From an uncultured Clostridia bacterium (lineage in GTDB: Bacteria; Bacillota; Clostridia; Peptostreptococcales; Anaerovoracaceae), in assembly GCA_937900415.1 (NCBI GenBank), contig CALCEY010000017.1, positions 41,673 to 105,672 on the forward strand: DNA of 64,000 nucleotides, read 5' to 3'. Positions 42,843-51,293 of the stretch are shown piece by piece. Each line of letters begins with the position of its first letter. Within the stretch, counting starts at the first letter, position 1. Both the position numbers and the translations under genes were made by a program. The notes under the pieces are model-generated. The model was not told the origin of the DNA, ran no database searches, and was given only the letters and a program-made list of their open reading frames with translations.

Positions 42843-43241
42843 TTAGCTGAATAGCTCTATCAGCTCAGGAGAAGTGAACTGCTGTATCTCGAATTTGTAT
42901 CCCGCAGGTCCGGTGCAGAACACAGAGCGAATAGGAATTTCCTGTCCGTCGTAAATATCAGTAACATCTTTCACTCCTGATTCAATTAAATGCTTATAAA
43001 CCTCTTCGATATTATTTACCGTAAGGCTTACAAGAACGCCTCCCCTAACGTCGATTTTGAGAGTAGTATGGTTTTCGTCTACCGCTCCGACAAAAGCGTT
43101 TCCAGCAGTTCTCCATACATACGCCCAACCGGTGTCCATTACTCTTTCCAAACCCAAGACCCCTTCAAAAAAGTCGGCAGCCTCCTGGATCTTCTCAAAA
43201 TACAGAAAAGTTACCTGTGATGATGGTTTTACAATATTCAT
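42843..43241 (-). CDS. VOC (glyoxalase/bleomycin-resistance) superfamily protein
   Basis: The 132-residue protein has the paired beta-alpha-beta-beta-beta modules of the VOC fold: VTFLYFEKIQEAADFFEGVLGLERVMDTGWAYVW in the first and LVSLTVNNIEEVYKHLIESGVKDVTD in the second, with YKFEIQQF near the end. In the metal-using members one ligand comes from each repeat; a C-terminal Glu (FEIQQF) is present, others are unclear. The reaction is unknown. The start is 21 nt upstream of the binding-protein leader, after a terminator-like stem. Confidence 0.8.
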   Translation of the reverse strand: MNIVKPSSQVTFLYFEKIQEAADFFEGVLGLERVMDTGWAYVWRTAGNAFVGAVDENHTTLKIDVRGGVLVSLTVNNIEEVYKHLIESGVKDVTDIYDGQEIPIRSVFCTGPAGYKFEIQQFTSPELIELFS

Positions 43242-43350
43242 TGGTCTCCTCCTTTTTTCTTTTTATTATACACGAGACCACTACCTTCATTTCTGTAAAC
43301 CTTTTTACAAATCGTTAATTATTCTTCTATCAACCGGAGCTTTGCAAATA

Positions 43351-43390
43351 AAGACCGCGCCGGTTTCGTTGTCAAATCCGACGCGGTCTT
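43351..43390 (-). terminator. Terminator-like stem between the KPR-like and VOC genes
   Basis: AAGACCGCGCCGG and CCGACGCGGTCTT form a 13-bp stem with one mismatch, followed by TATTT on the minus strand. The T-run is weak, so partial read-through into the VOC and ABC genes is likely. Confidence 0.6.
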
Positions 43391-43418
43391 CGGGCATATT
43401 AAGAAAATCTATCGGTTC

Positions 43419-44351
43419 TTACCACTCAAATTTTCCGTAGTTGTCTTCCAGAGCGCGAATCAGACGCGCTGTTGCAGAAATCACCGGTGTCTCTATACCA
43501 AGAAGCTTTCCTTCTGCCGCTACGGCCTCATTTAAAACGGCTATCTCCGTCTTGCGGCTGTTTTTTACATCAAGAGCCATAGACGGCAGATGTTCTGCCA
43601 CGGCCTTGCTGACTTCAAGAACGTAATCCAGACCCTCTTCCGGCGTAAGATCTATGCCTTTTGCCTGTGCAACAGCTGAAATCTCGCCTATTATCAGACG
43701 TATCAATTCCATGGAACCTTCTGTCTCCACAAGCCTTCCTACCGGAATTCTCAAGATAGAAGAAAGCACGTTTTCAGAACAGTTTATCATCAGCTTTCTC
43801 CAAATTTTCTTGTCTACGTCTTTGGTAATCTTCGTCTCAAAGCCGGCTTCATTCATAACTTTCTCTAAAGCCATGGCCTTTTCACTTATAACGCCGTTGA
43901 CCGGCCAGAAATATGTTCCTACCTGGTCGTGAGTCGTCATCTCTATATGTCCCGGACCTTTCATATCGCTGGTATAAGCGGTCAATCCGTAAGCAACCTG
44001 AGAATCGTCAACATGACGGCGTATTACATCAGCAGCTCCGATGCCGTTTTGCAGGGAAACCACAAAGGTATCCGGTCCTATGCAATGCATGGCGTCTTTT
44101 ACAGCCGCTTCCATAAAGGTATATTTTGTGAAGAATATCGCTGCGTCAACGGTTCCTATCTCTTCAGGATCTGAAGTGGCTCTCGGACGGGCAATATATT
44201 CTTTTTCTCCCTGGCTCATGATGAGGCCATGTTCGTTTACTGCATCCACGTGCTGACGGTTTACGTCGTAAAGACAAACGTCTGCAACGTATGAAAGCTT
44301 TCCTCCGAACAAGCTTCCCATTGCGCCTGCTCCAATTATAGCAATTTTCAT
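43419..44351 (-). CDS. Ketopantoate reductase (ApbA/PanE) family protein
   Basis: The 310-residue NAD(P)-dependent 2-ketoacid reductase family member starts MKIAIIGAGAMGSLFGGKLS (dinucleotide-binding GAGAMG). It has FTKYTFMEAAVKDAMHCIGPDTFVVSLQNGIGA and the helix with the conserved Lys in KKIWRKLMINCSENVLSSIL (about 190). It probably reduces a 2-keto acid other than ketopantoate, since pantothenate genes are absent and the operon is catabolic. It lies 41 nt after the second M24 gene. Confidence 0.87.
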   Translation of the reverse strand: MKIAIIGAGAMGSLFGGKLSYVADVCLYDVNRQHVDAVNEHGLIMSQGEKEYIARPRATSDPEEIGTVDAAIFFTKYTFMEAAVKDAMHCIGPDTFVVSLQNGIGAADVIRRHVDDSQVAYGLTAYTSDMKGPGHIEMTTHDQVGTYFWPVNGVISEKAMALEKVMNEAGFETKITKDVDKKIWRKLMINCSENVLSSILRIPVGRLVETEGSMELIRLIIGEISAVAQAKGIDLTPEEGLDYVLEVSKAVAEHLPSMALDVKNSRKTEIAVLNEAVAAEGKLLGIETPVISATARLIRALEDNYGKFEW

Positions 44352-44392
44352 AAAAACTCCGTTCCTCCGCGAGGTACAAAGCGGCTCGCCCT

Positions 44393-45577
44393 TTAGATTA
44401 TGATCATCTCAGGGGCTACTTTATGAATTCTTTCCGCTCCGTTCTCATCTACATAGTAATTGTCGTTTATATAAACTGTCAGCTCGTCATTGGTAAAATA
44501 AGGATGCAGCGAGCAGTTCATATGAGCGTAAACCTTCATGGTCTCAACTCCGTTATCGTTGTGCGCCATGAACGCAGGTCTTTCTATAAGATCATATCCC
44601 TGTGAATGTCCATACAGTCTGCCTTCCTGACAATATCCCTTTAAAGAAACAAACTCATTGTACGCTTTTACAATCTCAACGCTGTCTCTTCCCGGCACAA
44701 GCATGTCGGCGGTAAGCTGCTGGGCTGCCTTTGCCACGTCCCAAGCGTCAGTCAATGCCTTACATGGTTCTCCGAATACGAAGTTTCTGGAGGATTCGCA
44801 GTAATATCCGCCTGGTCCTGAAACTTCCATAAGGATAACTCCGTAATCACCGTCCTGAACCTTTCTGTTGGCATACTGGAAAGTAGGCATTGCGCAAGGT
44901 ATTCCCTGAGGCGCTGTTCCCATAAACATCAGATGTTCTTCCGAACCTAAATTTGAAAGGACTTCTATGAGCTCAGCTCTTATCTGATATTCATACATTC
45001 CCGGTTTGGCTATTGCCGAAAGAGCTGCCCATGCCTGATCGTGAATTCTGGCGGTTTCGCGTACGCAATCCATTTCCTCGTCGCTCTTTATTGCTTTGAA
45101 AAGGTCGAATTCATCTGTTATATCAACAAATTCCACATTGTCAAGAGCTGCTCTGAGGCGAACCATCATTCCTGACGTTATGGCAGCTTCTCCTACGTAA
45201 CCCAATCTCTTAACACCACGTTTTTTTACGTACTCGATCACGTATTCTGCCTCGTAAACGCCCGTATAATTCAAGGACGAGCAGGAAGGAATGTATTTAA
45301 CTTCAGCTACGCCTCTCTGCGCCCAGCTCGGAATAATCTGATCACTGCACCTTAAGATGGTCATCTCGTCGTCTTTAGGGAAAAGTACGGTCATCTGGCA
45401 GTTATTTTCTGCCGCTATATCTGTCATCCACCTTACGTAACCTCCAAGGTGCATGTTGCTTCCCTGAGTGAATATCAGGTCCAGGTCTTTTTCTTCCATC
45501 AGGCCTTTGAGCAGATTCCAGCGGCGTTTAAGCTCGTTATCTGAAATCGGTCTTCTGATTCTTTCATTATAAATCAT
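44393..45577 (-). CDS. M24/creatinase-fold protein lacking the usual metal ligands (copy 2)
   Basis: The 394-residue protein has a creatinase/prolidase N-terminal domain (about 15-165) and a pita-bread M24 domain (about 170-390). The two Asp metal ligands of metallopeptidases are not present in LMEVSGPGGYYCESSRNF, and the first Glu ligand position reads LHPY rather than EP. One His is kept in the YGHSQGYDLIERP segment. The protein is therefore unlikely to be a standard Xaa-Pro peptidase and is closer in logic to creatinase, which works without metal. It is 18 nt after its paralog. Confidence 0.82.
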   Translation of the reverse strand: MIYNERIRRPISDNELKRRWNLLKGLMEEKDLDLIFTQGSNMHLGGYVRWMTDIAAENNCQMTVLFPKDDEMTILRCSDQIIPSWAQRGVAEVKYIPSCSSLNYTGVYEAEYVIEYVKKRGVKRLGYVGEAAITSGMMVRLRAALDNVEFVDITDEFDLFKAIKSDEEMDCVRETARIHDQAWAALSAIAKPGMYEYQIRAELIEVLSNLGSEEHLMFMGTAPQGIPCAMPTFQYANRKVQDGDYGVILMEVSGPGGYYCESSRNFVFGEPCKALTDAWDVAKAAQQLTADMLVPGRDSVEIVKAYNEFVSLKGYCQEGRLYGHSQGYDLIERPAFMAHNDNGVETMKVYAHMNCSLHPYFTNDELTVYINDNYYVDENGAERIHKVAPEMIII

Positions 45578-45595
45578 TCCCTGTTCTCCTTTCTA

Positions 45596-46789
45596 CTAAG
45601 TGCGCAGAATTTCAACCGGAGCCTTATGCAGCTTCTCGGCTTTTCCGTCTCCTATGAGATAGCTGTCCGAAATATATCCGCATTCCATCTCAGCGCCGTT
45701 AAGACGTACATTTACGCACATCATCATATCTTTTTCTATCGCCATGGTTTCTCCCGGCTGTATGCTCGGTCTCTCAACATGGTCATAGCCCTGCGAGTAT
45801 GAGAACAGACCTTTTTCTTTTTCGCAGCCTATCTCTTCCAGATATGCGTTGTATTCTTCAAATATCTTTTCAGGCTCTGCCTTCTTCTCCAGCATGGAAA
45901 CAAGCTTTTCCTCAGCTTTTTTAGCCTGCTCGAAGTCGTAAATCATCTTGGCGGAAGGTTCGCAGCCTACGGAATACAATCTTCCTACTGTTGTAAACAT
46001 TCCTCCCGGACCTGCTGTCGAAAGCTTTACGAAGAGCATATCGCCTTTTCTCAGCGTTCTGTTCTGGAAATATGCAGGCATCAGCTGCATCTTTTCACCC
46101 TGCGGACATGAACCTAATGTCACGATCATTTCCTCGCCGCCGTGGTCTGTGAGTATCTGCATCAGTTTTGAGCGCAGTTCGTATTCTCTCACTCCGTCCT
46201 GAGCATAAACCTGCACGTAGGAAAGGGCTTTGTCCTGAATATCCGCAGCTTTTCTGATGAACGCCTTTTCATCTTCGCTCTTTACTGCGCGCAACTTGTC
46301 GAACATATCTGAAATATCCACAAGCTCTACTTCAGGAGCGTTTTCTTTTATAAATTTGTAGTAATTCCAGTAAAACATCTCCATTCCGGCTATGCCTACT
46401 TTCTTTGCTCCGTTGTCCTTTATCCATTTAAGAGCCATTCTTCCTTCCCATGTATGAGTGAAGTTAAACGGCGAGAAATAAGGCTGCGCCGCATAAGGCT
46501 GTCCTATTCTCAAAAGATGTGAAGGCGGATACAAATCAAGAGGAGGTCCTGAGCAAGCTATGTAGCGTACTACGCCTTCCTGAGGCAGAATCGAGGACTG
46601 CGGATAATTGTTTTCCGCTGTGGTGTCCGTCAGCCATCTGTTGCAGCCTCCCAAATACTGTGTTATATTCTGCGCTATCACGCAGTCGATGCCTTCCTCT
46701 TTCATAGCCTGCTGCAAAGCTGCCGTTCTGCGCTCAAGCTCACGAATAGGAACTGGCGATTTGAGTCTTTCATTCAATGTTTCGGTCAT
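45596..46789 (-). CDS. M24/creatinase-fold protein lacking the usual metal ligands (copy 1)
   Basis: A 397-residue paralog of the next gene, with the same two-domain plan and the shared segment SQGYDHVERPS. Here the metal sites are lost even more clearly: VKLSTAGPGGMFTTVGRLYS in place of the Asp pair, SYSQG in place of the His motif, and MMCVNVRL in place of EP. Two diverged copies in tandem suggest a heterodimer, since M24 enzymes such as creatinase build active sites at a dimer interface. The substrate is unknown; a C-N bond of an amide or guanidino compound is my best inference. Confidence 0.82.
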   Translation of the reverse strand: MTETLNERLKSPVPIRELERRTAALQQAMKEEGIDCVIAQNITQYLGGCNRWLTDTTAENNYPQSSILPQEGVVRYIACSGPPLDLYPPSHLLRIGQPYAAQPYFSPFNFTHTWEGRMALKWIKDNGAKKVGIAGMEMFYWNYYKFIKENAPEVELVDISDMFDKLRAVKSEDEKAFIRKAADIQDKALSYVQVYAQDGVREYELRSKLMQILTDHGGEEMIVTLGSCPQGEKMQLMPAYFQNRTLRKGDMLFVKLSTAGPGGMFTTVGRLYSVGCEPSAKMIYDFEQAKKAEEKLVSMLEKKAEPEKIFEEYNAYLEEIGCEKEKGLFSYSQGYDHVERPSIQPGETMAIEKDMMMCVNVRLNGAEMECGYISDSYLIGDGKAEKLHKAPVEILRT

Positions 46790-46939
46790 ATTTTTTCTCC
46801 TTTTCCATTGACTGTTTTGATGTGAAATCGGCTTCTACGGCGGTCAGTTATGAATCGCCGATTTAAAAAAGTTTTTTGATTCCCGTTGCAGTCCTGAAAA
46901 TCTTTTAAATCATTAGATCGCCTGGAAACTGTATGAAAA

Positions 46940-47251
46940 CTATTCCAGAATCATTTCTGCCGGCATAGGCGCCGATACTGCAGCGAATACAAGAGGTTTA
47001 TCTCCTGTGGCTCTAATGCCGTGAATTTCTTCTTTCTCGGCAGGAATCACCATACCCTCATGAATATGGACGGTTTTTCCTCCGCCGATATAGTAATCTC
47101 CCTCTCCCTGAAGTATTATCCATACATCGTCGGTGTCGGGATGATAGTGGGACGGTACTTCGTCTCCTACGGGAACATACCAGATTACGCCGTTTGTGCG
47201 CTCGTTCTGATAAAGCAGATATTTTTTCGCTTTTTCAGGAGGCTCTTTCAA
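46940..47251 (-). CDS. Small cupin-domain protein, uncertain start
   Basis: A single cupin domain of about 103 residues. Motif 1 is in VPSHYHPDTDDVWIILQGEGDYYIGGG (the H-Y-H and later residues suit a metal), motif 2 in GMVIPAEKEEIHGIRATG (Glu and His kept). Function unknown; such proteins bind or isomerise small molecules. The TTG at 47249-47251 has its GGGAGG almost touching it. Coding-type sequence continues upstream in frame (ENRFFDIREV) to an ATA at 47282-47284, which has GGAGGT at the ideal 8 nt. The true start may be that ATA. It is the first gene of the run down to the OppF-like gene. Confidence 0.72.
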   Translation of the reverse strand: MKEPPEKAKKYLLYQNERTNGVIWYVPVGDEVPSHYHPDTDDVWIILQGEGDYYIGGGKTVHIHEGMVIPAEKEEIHGIRATGDKPLVFAAVSAPMPAEMILE

Positions 47252-47284
47252 TACCTCCCTGATGTCAAAAAATCTGTTTTCTAT

Positions 47285-47557
47285 TGCAGTCCACCTCCAT
47301 TTCCGCCTGCGGCTTAATTTTACAGACTTGTGTGCCGTCTATCCCGCGGCCTCCTTCTCTTTTAAAGAACTTTCCCGCCGGACGTCACGCCTTCAGCCTG
47401 CATAAAGCTGCCGCTCATTTGACTACAGTTTAAATGATAGTATTTAATAATTCTGTAAATTACTTTACTTTTGCATCATGTTTTTAAATACTGCCATAAA
47501 CTCGTATACATAAGACCTTTTTGCCGGCTGCATAAAAACATAACAAAACATAACAAA
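47285..47557. other. Intergenic region upstream of the cupin operon
   Basis: About 270 nt without a gene, between the cupin gene and the surface-protein terminator; the surface-protein stop follows at 47690. It contains the symmetrical TTAAAT-N6-ATTTAA near 47435-47452, which could be a regulator site. I find no promoter with good spacing. Confidence 0.4.
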
Positions 47558-47600
47558 AAGAGGATGATTTTAAAGCCAAATCGCTTCCAATCATCCTCTT
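47558..47600 (-). terminator. Terminator of the surface-protein gene
   Basis: AAGAGGATGATT and AATCATCCTCTT form a perfect 12-bp stem with a 19-nt loop, followed on the minus strand by TTTGTTATG. Confidence 0.85.
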
Positions 47601-47689
47601 GCAAATCCGATACGCAAATATTTCAGCTGAAATTCATTCTTGAAGAATACGGGCGTACAGTTTTATTATATCTTATCTGTCCGTGCCTC

Positions 47690-49432
47690 TTAATTGGCCG
47701 AATGCTTTCTCAAAACAGCCAATGCCGCTCCTGCTGACAATACTGCCATTGAGAACCACAAAGCCAGACCGGTACTGTCTGCCGTCTTAGGAGTGTCAGT
47801 TTTATTTCCGTCTTCTCCGCCTTGTACGGGCTTATCTCCACTCGGGTCTTTGCCGGAAGGCTCCCCAGTTGCGGGCTCGTCTTTACCTGGGTCTTTAGGA
47901 TCTTCTCCCTTTGCAGGTATTACAGTATCAGCCTTTTTTATCTCGTTCTTTCCTTCTGCATCCTTAAAATATTTACCGCAATCTTCACAGTACCAATATT
48001 CAATATTTCCCGCTTCAGTAGCTGTCGCTTCTTTTGCATCTACCTTAATAAGTTTGTGCACATGAGTCAATACAGGCTCGTCTCCCACAGCTATACCGTT
48101 AACCTCTACAGATCCTTCTCCTTTATTTGTTACGGTAACTCCGCTTACGCCAACATCTATCTTTACGCTTCCCTTCATAATCTCAATGCTGTCTCCCGTC
48201 GCTGCTTCAGCCGCAGCTTCCTGTATGTCGGATTCCCCTATAACATATGCCTTTTCTCCGTCTACAGGCTTAACAACCGCTGAAACACTATCCTCGGTTA
48301 CAAACTCAGATGGGTCGCAATCATAAGTTCCGCCTGTTACTTCAACTGCGCCAGGTTCTTTTTTCACGTCGGAAGCATAGTAGCCTATCAACTTAGGAGC
48401 TGAAAAGTTTCCGCCCTTTAAGTTTATATCTGTAGATAAATTCGAACCGGATTTCATGACGCTGGCTATACCTTTTTCCGAAGTTATAGACACCTGTGAA
48501 TTCTCAGCCGGATCTACCGTGAAAGTTCTTCCTTCAAACGTATAACCTACGGTTTCTATCGTTCCGCCCGTTACAGTTACAGGAGTAAAAGCCGCATAAA
48601 TTCCCTTAGTCTTTGAAACTATGTTTCCGCCTTTTACCTCAAGCTTAGCTTCTGTACTGTTATTAAAATATATAGCTGCGTCTGATCCATAGATGCTGTT
48701 TTGTATTATATCTCCACCTGTCATAACGAAGCTGCATTTGCCTCCGTTAACACTCACGGCTTTGCTTCCGTTGCAGTCGTTCTGCACGGCGCCGCCCTCC
48801 ATCAGAAACGACGCAGAACTATTTACGAAAACAGCCTCTGAATTTTTTGCTGTATTTTTAACCATGCCTCCTCTCAGTTCAAGAGAAGAGCTGCTGTTGG
48901 CATAAATACCGCCGCCGCCGTTTTCTGTACTCAAAACAGTTCCGCCGCTCATCACGCATTTACCGGACCCACTGAGATAAATTGCGTCAATGTTGCTTCT
49001 TGCAGTTTCTATAGTACCGCCCTTTATTTCAATGCAGCCTGTTCCCTGTGAATAGATAAGCGTCATAGAGCCGCTGCTTCCGTCCCTGTTTGTTATAATT
49101 CCTTTTTTTTCAGCGGAATTATCTTCTATTACAAGCTTTTCACCGTTTTCAACAACAATGCCGCCAATTCCGCTGTATTTAGAAAACGTAACCTTGTGTC
49201 CGTTCAAATCGAGTATAAGTTCTCCGTTGACCTTAACCTGCGAAGTAACAGTTACATCGTCCGTCAGCTTATACGCCCCGGAAGTCGGAAGCTTGTCAAC
49301 ATCTGACCATTCCTTGTAACTTTCCGCCGCATTAGCTTCTATCACTGCATATTGAGTGAATGCAGCAAGAATCATAATTAAAATTACGATGAAGCTCAGC
49401 GCCTTGCGCATGCTCTTAACTTTAGTTCCCAT
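47690..49432 (-). CDS. Wall-anchored-type surface protein with beta-helix-like repeats
   Basis: This 580-residue secreted protein has a signal peptide (about 1-36, ending near ANAAES). A long region of short parallel-beta-like turns rich in GG, N and T follows (about 75-330; GGTIETARSNIDAIYL, GGTVLSTENGGGGIYA, GGMVKNTAKNSEAVFV, GGAVQNDCNGSKAVSV). Then come a Gly/Val-rich domain, an HKLIKVDAKEATATEAGNIEYWYCEDCGKYF segment with a CxxC pair, a Pro/Lys/Asp/Gly-rich wall-spanning stretch, and TPKTADS, a membrane helix and RKH. The C-terminus resembles a sortase signal with TPKTA in place of LPXTG. The promoter carries a G9 spacer. Confidence 0.85.
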   Translation of the reverse strand: MGTKVKSMRKALSFIVILIMILAAFTQYAVIEANAAESYKEWSDVDKLPTSGAYKLTDDVTVTSQVKVNGELILDLNGHKVTFSKYSGIGGIVVENGEKLVIEDNSAEKKGIITNRDGSSGSMTLIYSQGTGCIEIKGGTIETARSNIDAIYLSGSGKCVMSGGTVLSTENGGGGIYANSSSSLELRGGMVKNTAKNSEAVFVNSSASFLMEGGAVQNDCNGSKAVSVNGGKCSFVMTGGDIIQNSIYGSDAAIYFNNSTEAKLEVKGGNIVSKTKGIYAAFTPVTVTGGTIETVGYTFEGRTFTVDPAENSQVSITSEKGIASVMKSGSNLSTDINLKGGNFSAPKLIGYYASDVKKEPGAVEVTGGTYDCDPSEFVTEDSVSAVVKPVDGEKAYVIGESDIQEAAAEAATGDSIEIMKGSVKIDVGVSGVTVTNKGEGSVEVNGIAVGDEPVLTHVHKLIKVDAKEATATEAGNIEYWYCEDCGKYFKDAEGKNEIKKADTVIPAKGEDPKDPGKDEPATGEPSGKDPSGDKPVQGGEDGNKTDTPKTADSTGLALWFSMAVLSAGAALAVLRKHSAN

Positions 49433-49464
49433 TTCATCCTCCTGCTAAAATATTCTATATTTTT

Positions 49465-49494
49465 AATATACCCCCCCCCGAATAATTTTGTCAA
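49465..49494 (-). promoter_or_regulatory. Poly-G-spaced promoter of the surface-protein gene (probable phase-variation switch)
   Basis: On the minus strand the -35 TTGACA (49489-49494, perfect consensus) and the -10 TATATT (49465-49470) are separated by 18 nt, of which the last nine are G (49471-49479). Loss of one G would give the optimal 17-nt spacing; gains would weaken the promoter. Confidence 0.82.
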
Positions 49495-49609
49495 GCTTAT
49501 CAGCCCTGTCTCAGTCGTAAAAGCGATACATTTCAGCTCTTTTATGAAAATATTCAAACATACAGACTCAGATCTTCGTATTTTTTGAAAAACCGCCGTC
49601 ACTTAAAGC

Positions 49610-49638
49610 TTGTTTTATAATATTTCCCGGGGTATAAT
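49610..49638 (+). promoter_or_regulatory. SigA-type promoter of the sigma-54 activator gene
   Basis: TTGTTT (49610-49615) and TATAAT (49633-49638) are 17 nt apart, followed by AGGAGG and a TTG start codon. Confidence 0.65.
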
Positions 49639-49669
49639 TATTTGAATACTGCGTTAGGAGGATGAAGAA

Positions 49670-51028
49670 TTGTTTGAAAAGTACGTGGAGCAAGCTTTGA
49701 ACATTTTCAGTTACGTAGACAGCATTGTACTTACAGATGACAAGGGTATAATAAAATATTTTCATACAAACCGCTCCGACATAAATATGATTGACAAGTC
49801 CCACGTCCCAGGAAAGCACATACTGGATTTATATGAAAATCTGACGAAAGAAAACAGCACCATTCTCAAGGTTCTCAGAACCGGAACGCCGATACTCAAT
49901 CAGAAACAGGAGCTTGTGAATAAAAACGGTCTCAGGATAAATGCAATAACCAGCACTCTGCCTATAGAAGAAAACGACAAAATAGTAGGAACCATAGATG
50001 TATCAAGTTACGCCGTAGAGCCCTTGATCTTGTCCGATCAGTCTCCCCGCATCCCCGAATCTCTGTACAAACTTTCAGACATAGTGTCTGTCGACAGACG
50101 CATGAACGAGCTGAAGAAAAACATAAAGAAGGTTTCCGAAACCTCCTCTGCCATAATGATTCACGGGGAAACCGGAACAGGAAAAGAGCTTTTCGCTCAA
50201 TCAATACATACCTGCGGAAACAGACGCAAAGGCAGGTTCATATCTCAAAACTGCGCAGCAATTCCATCTACGCTTATGGAAAGTATATTATTCGGAACAA
50301 AAAGAGGCGCTTTTACGGGCGCTGAGGACAGCCCCGGCTTATTCGAGCTCGCAAACGGCGGAACCCTCTTCCTCGATGAAATAAACTCTATGGAATCTTC
50401 CATTCAGCCAAAGCTTCTGAAAGCCGTTGAAGAGAAAAAGATTACCAGAATAGGAGGCAATCAGCCCATATATGTGGACGTTAAAATAATTTCAGCGGTA
50501 AATGACAGTCAGGATTTTGCGTCAGGCTCTACGAGCATACGAAAAGATCTGCTCTACCGCCTTAACACTGTATGCCTCAATATCCCTCCTCTCAGAGAGC
50601 GTATCGTGGATATAGGCCCTCTGTCAAAATATTTTATAAACCAGTTCAATTATCAGATGAACAAAAATATAATAGATCTCACCGACGATGTATATGGAAT
50701 TTTTTCCGATTATCAATGGCCCGGAAACGTACGTGAGCTGAAAAACATAATAGAAGGAGCTTTCAATCTCAGCTCGGGACGATTTATAGAAAGAAGAGAC
50801 CTTCCCGAATATATGAGAAAGAAAGACTTTGCAAGAAGCTCCAACTATATGGAAACTTGCCGCATAGGCCTCAAAGGAGCTATGGAACAGATAGAAAAAG
50901 ACATTATCATTGAAACGCTCAAGGACAGCAGCTGCCGCGCCGAAGCAGCCCGCAAGCTTAAGCTATCAAAACAATCGTTCCAATACAAGCTTGAGAAATA
51001 TCAACTTGAAGACTTTTTCGTCAGATAA
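49670..51028 (+). CDS. Sigma-54-dependent transcriptional activator (PAS-AAA-Fis type)
   Basis: The 452-residue activator has a PAS-like sensor (about 1-120; VDSIVLTDDKGIIKYFHTN). The central AAA domain has Walker A GETGTGKE (about 162-169), the sigma-54 contact loop GAFTGA (about 208), Walker B GGTLFLDE and R-fingers. A Fis-type helix-turn-helix (CRAEAARKLKLSKQSFQYKLEKY) closes it. It resembles RocR-type regulators of amino-acid breakdown. Start is TTG, with AGGAGG 7 nt upstream. The alanine dehydrogenase gene just downstream has a good -24/-12 promoter and is its likely target; the inducer is probably an amino acid. Confidence 0.93.
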   Translation: MFEKYVEQALNIFSYVDSIVLTDDKGIIKYFHTNRSDINMIDKSHVPGKHILDLYENLTKENSTILKVLRTGTPILNQKQELVNKNGLRINAITSTLPIEENDKIVGTIDVSSYAVEPLILSDQSPRIPESLYKLSDIVSVDRRMNELKKNIKKVSETSSAIMIHGETGTGKELFAQSIHTCGNRRKGRFISQNCAAIPSTLMESILFGTKRGAFTGAEDSPGLFELANGGTLFLDEINSMESSIQPKLLKAVEEKKITRIGGNQPIYVDVKIISAVNDSQDFASGSTSIRKDLLYRLNTVCLNIPPLRERIVDIGPLSKYFINQFNYQMNKNIIDLTDDVYGIFSDYQWPGNVRELKNIIEGAFNLSSGRFIERRDLPEYMRKKDFARSSNYMETCRIGLKGAMEQIEKDIIIETLKDSSCRAEAARKLKLSKQSFQYKLEKYQLEDFFVR

Positions 51029-51094
51029 ACTGGCTGTACACTCCGCATAGCCGCAAGGTGAAAATAAGCAGAACACACAAACGAAACAAAAATC

Positions 51095-51145
51095 AAAAGA
51101 GGTTAAAAGTTTTTGCCCGGTCAAAATTTTTTGACCTCTTTTTTT
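51095..51145 (+). terminator. Terminator of the sigma-54 activator gene
   Basis: AAAAGAGGTTAAAA and TTTTGACCTCTT pair (one G-T) and are followed by a run of T. Confidence 0.88.
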
Positions 51146-51198
51146 ATGTTTTTCAACCGTAATACACATATTGCAGAGCTTCCCTTTTTATTTAAAAC

Positions 51199-51214
51199 TG
51201 GCATGAATTTTGCT
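51199..51214 (+). promoter_or_regulatory. Sigma-54 (-24/-12) promoter of alanine dehydrogenase
   Basis: TGGCAT-GAATT-TTGCT matches TGGCAC-N5-TTGCW, with the invariant GG (51200-51201) and GC (51212-51213) exactly 10 nt apart. It is about 80 nt before the start codon and directly after the activator gene. Confidence 0.87.
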
Positions 51215-51293
51215 GTCATATAATTACAACTGCTAAAGCGCAAAAAGCGTTAATGCAGAAAACGCAAAACAAAATTTTCAAGGAGGAATAGTT

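Noticed and set aside
44393..46789. Calling the M24 pair creatinase or Xaa-Pro peptidase
   Set aside because: The metal ligands of peptidases are missing and the creatinase catalytic His region is not clearly kept, so no specific enzyme name is justified.
47285..47470. Sigma-54 promoter for the cupin/ABC operon near the CGGCAG...TGCAG sequence
   Set aside because: The GG and GC dinucleotides are 9 rather than 10 nt apart and the flanks are poor.
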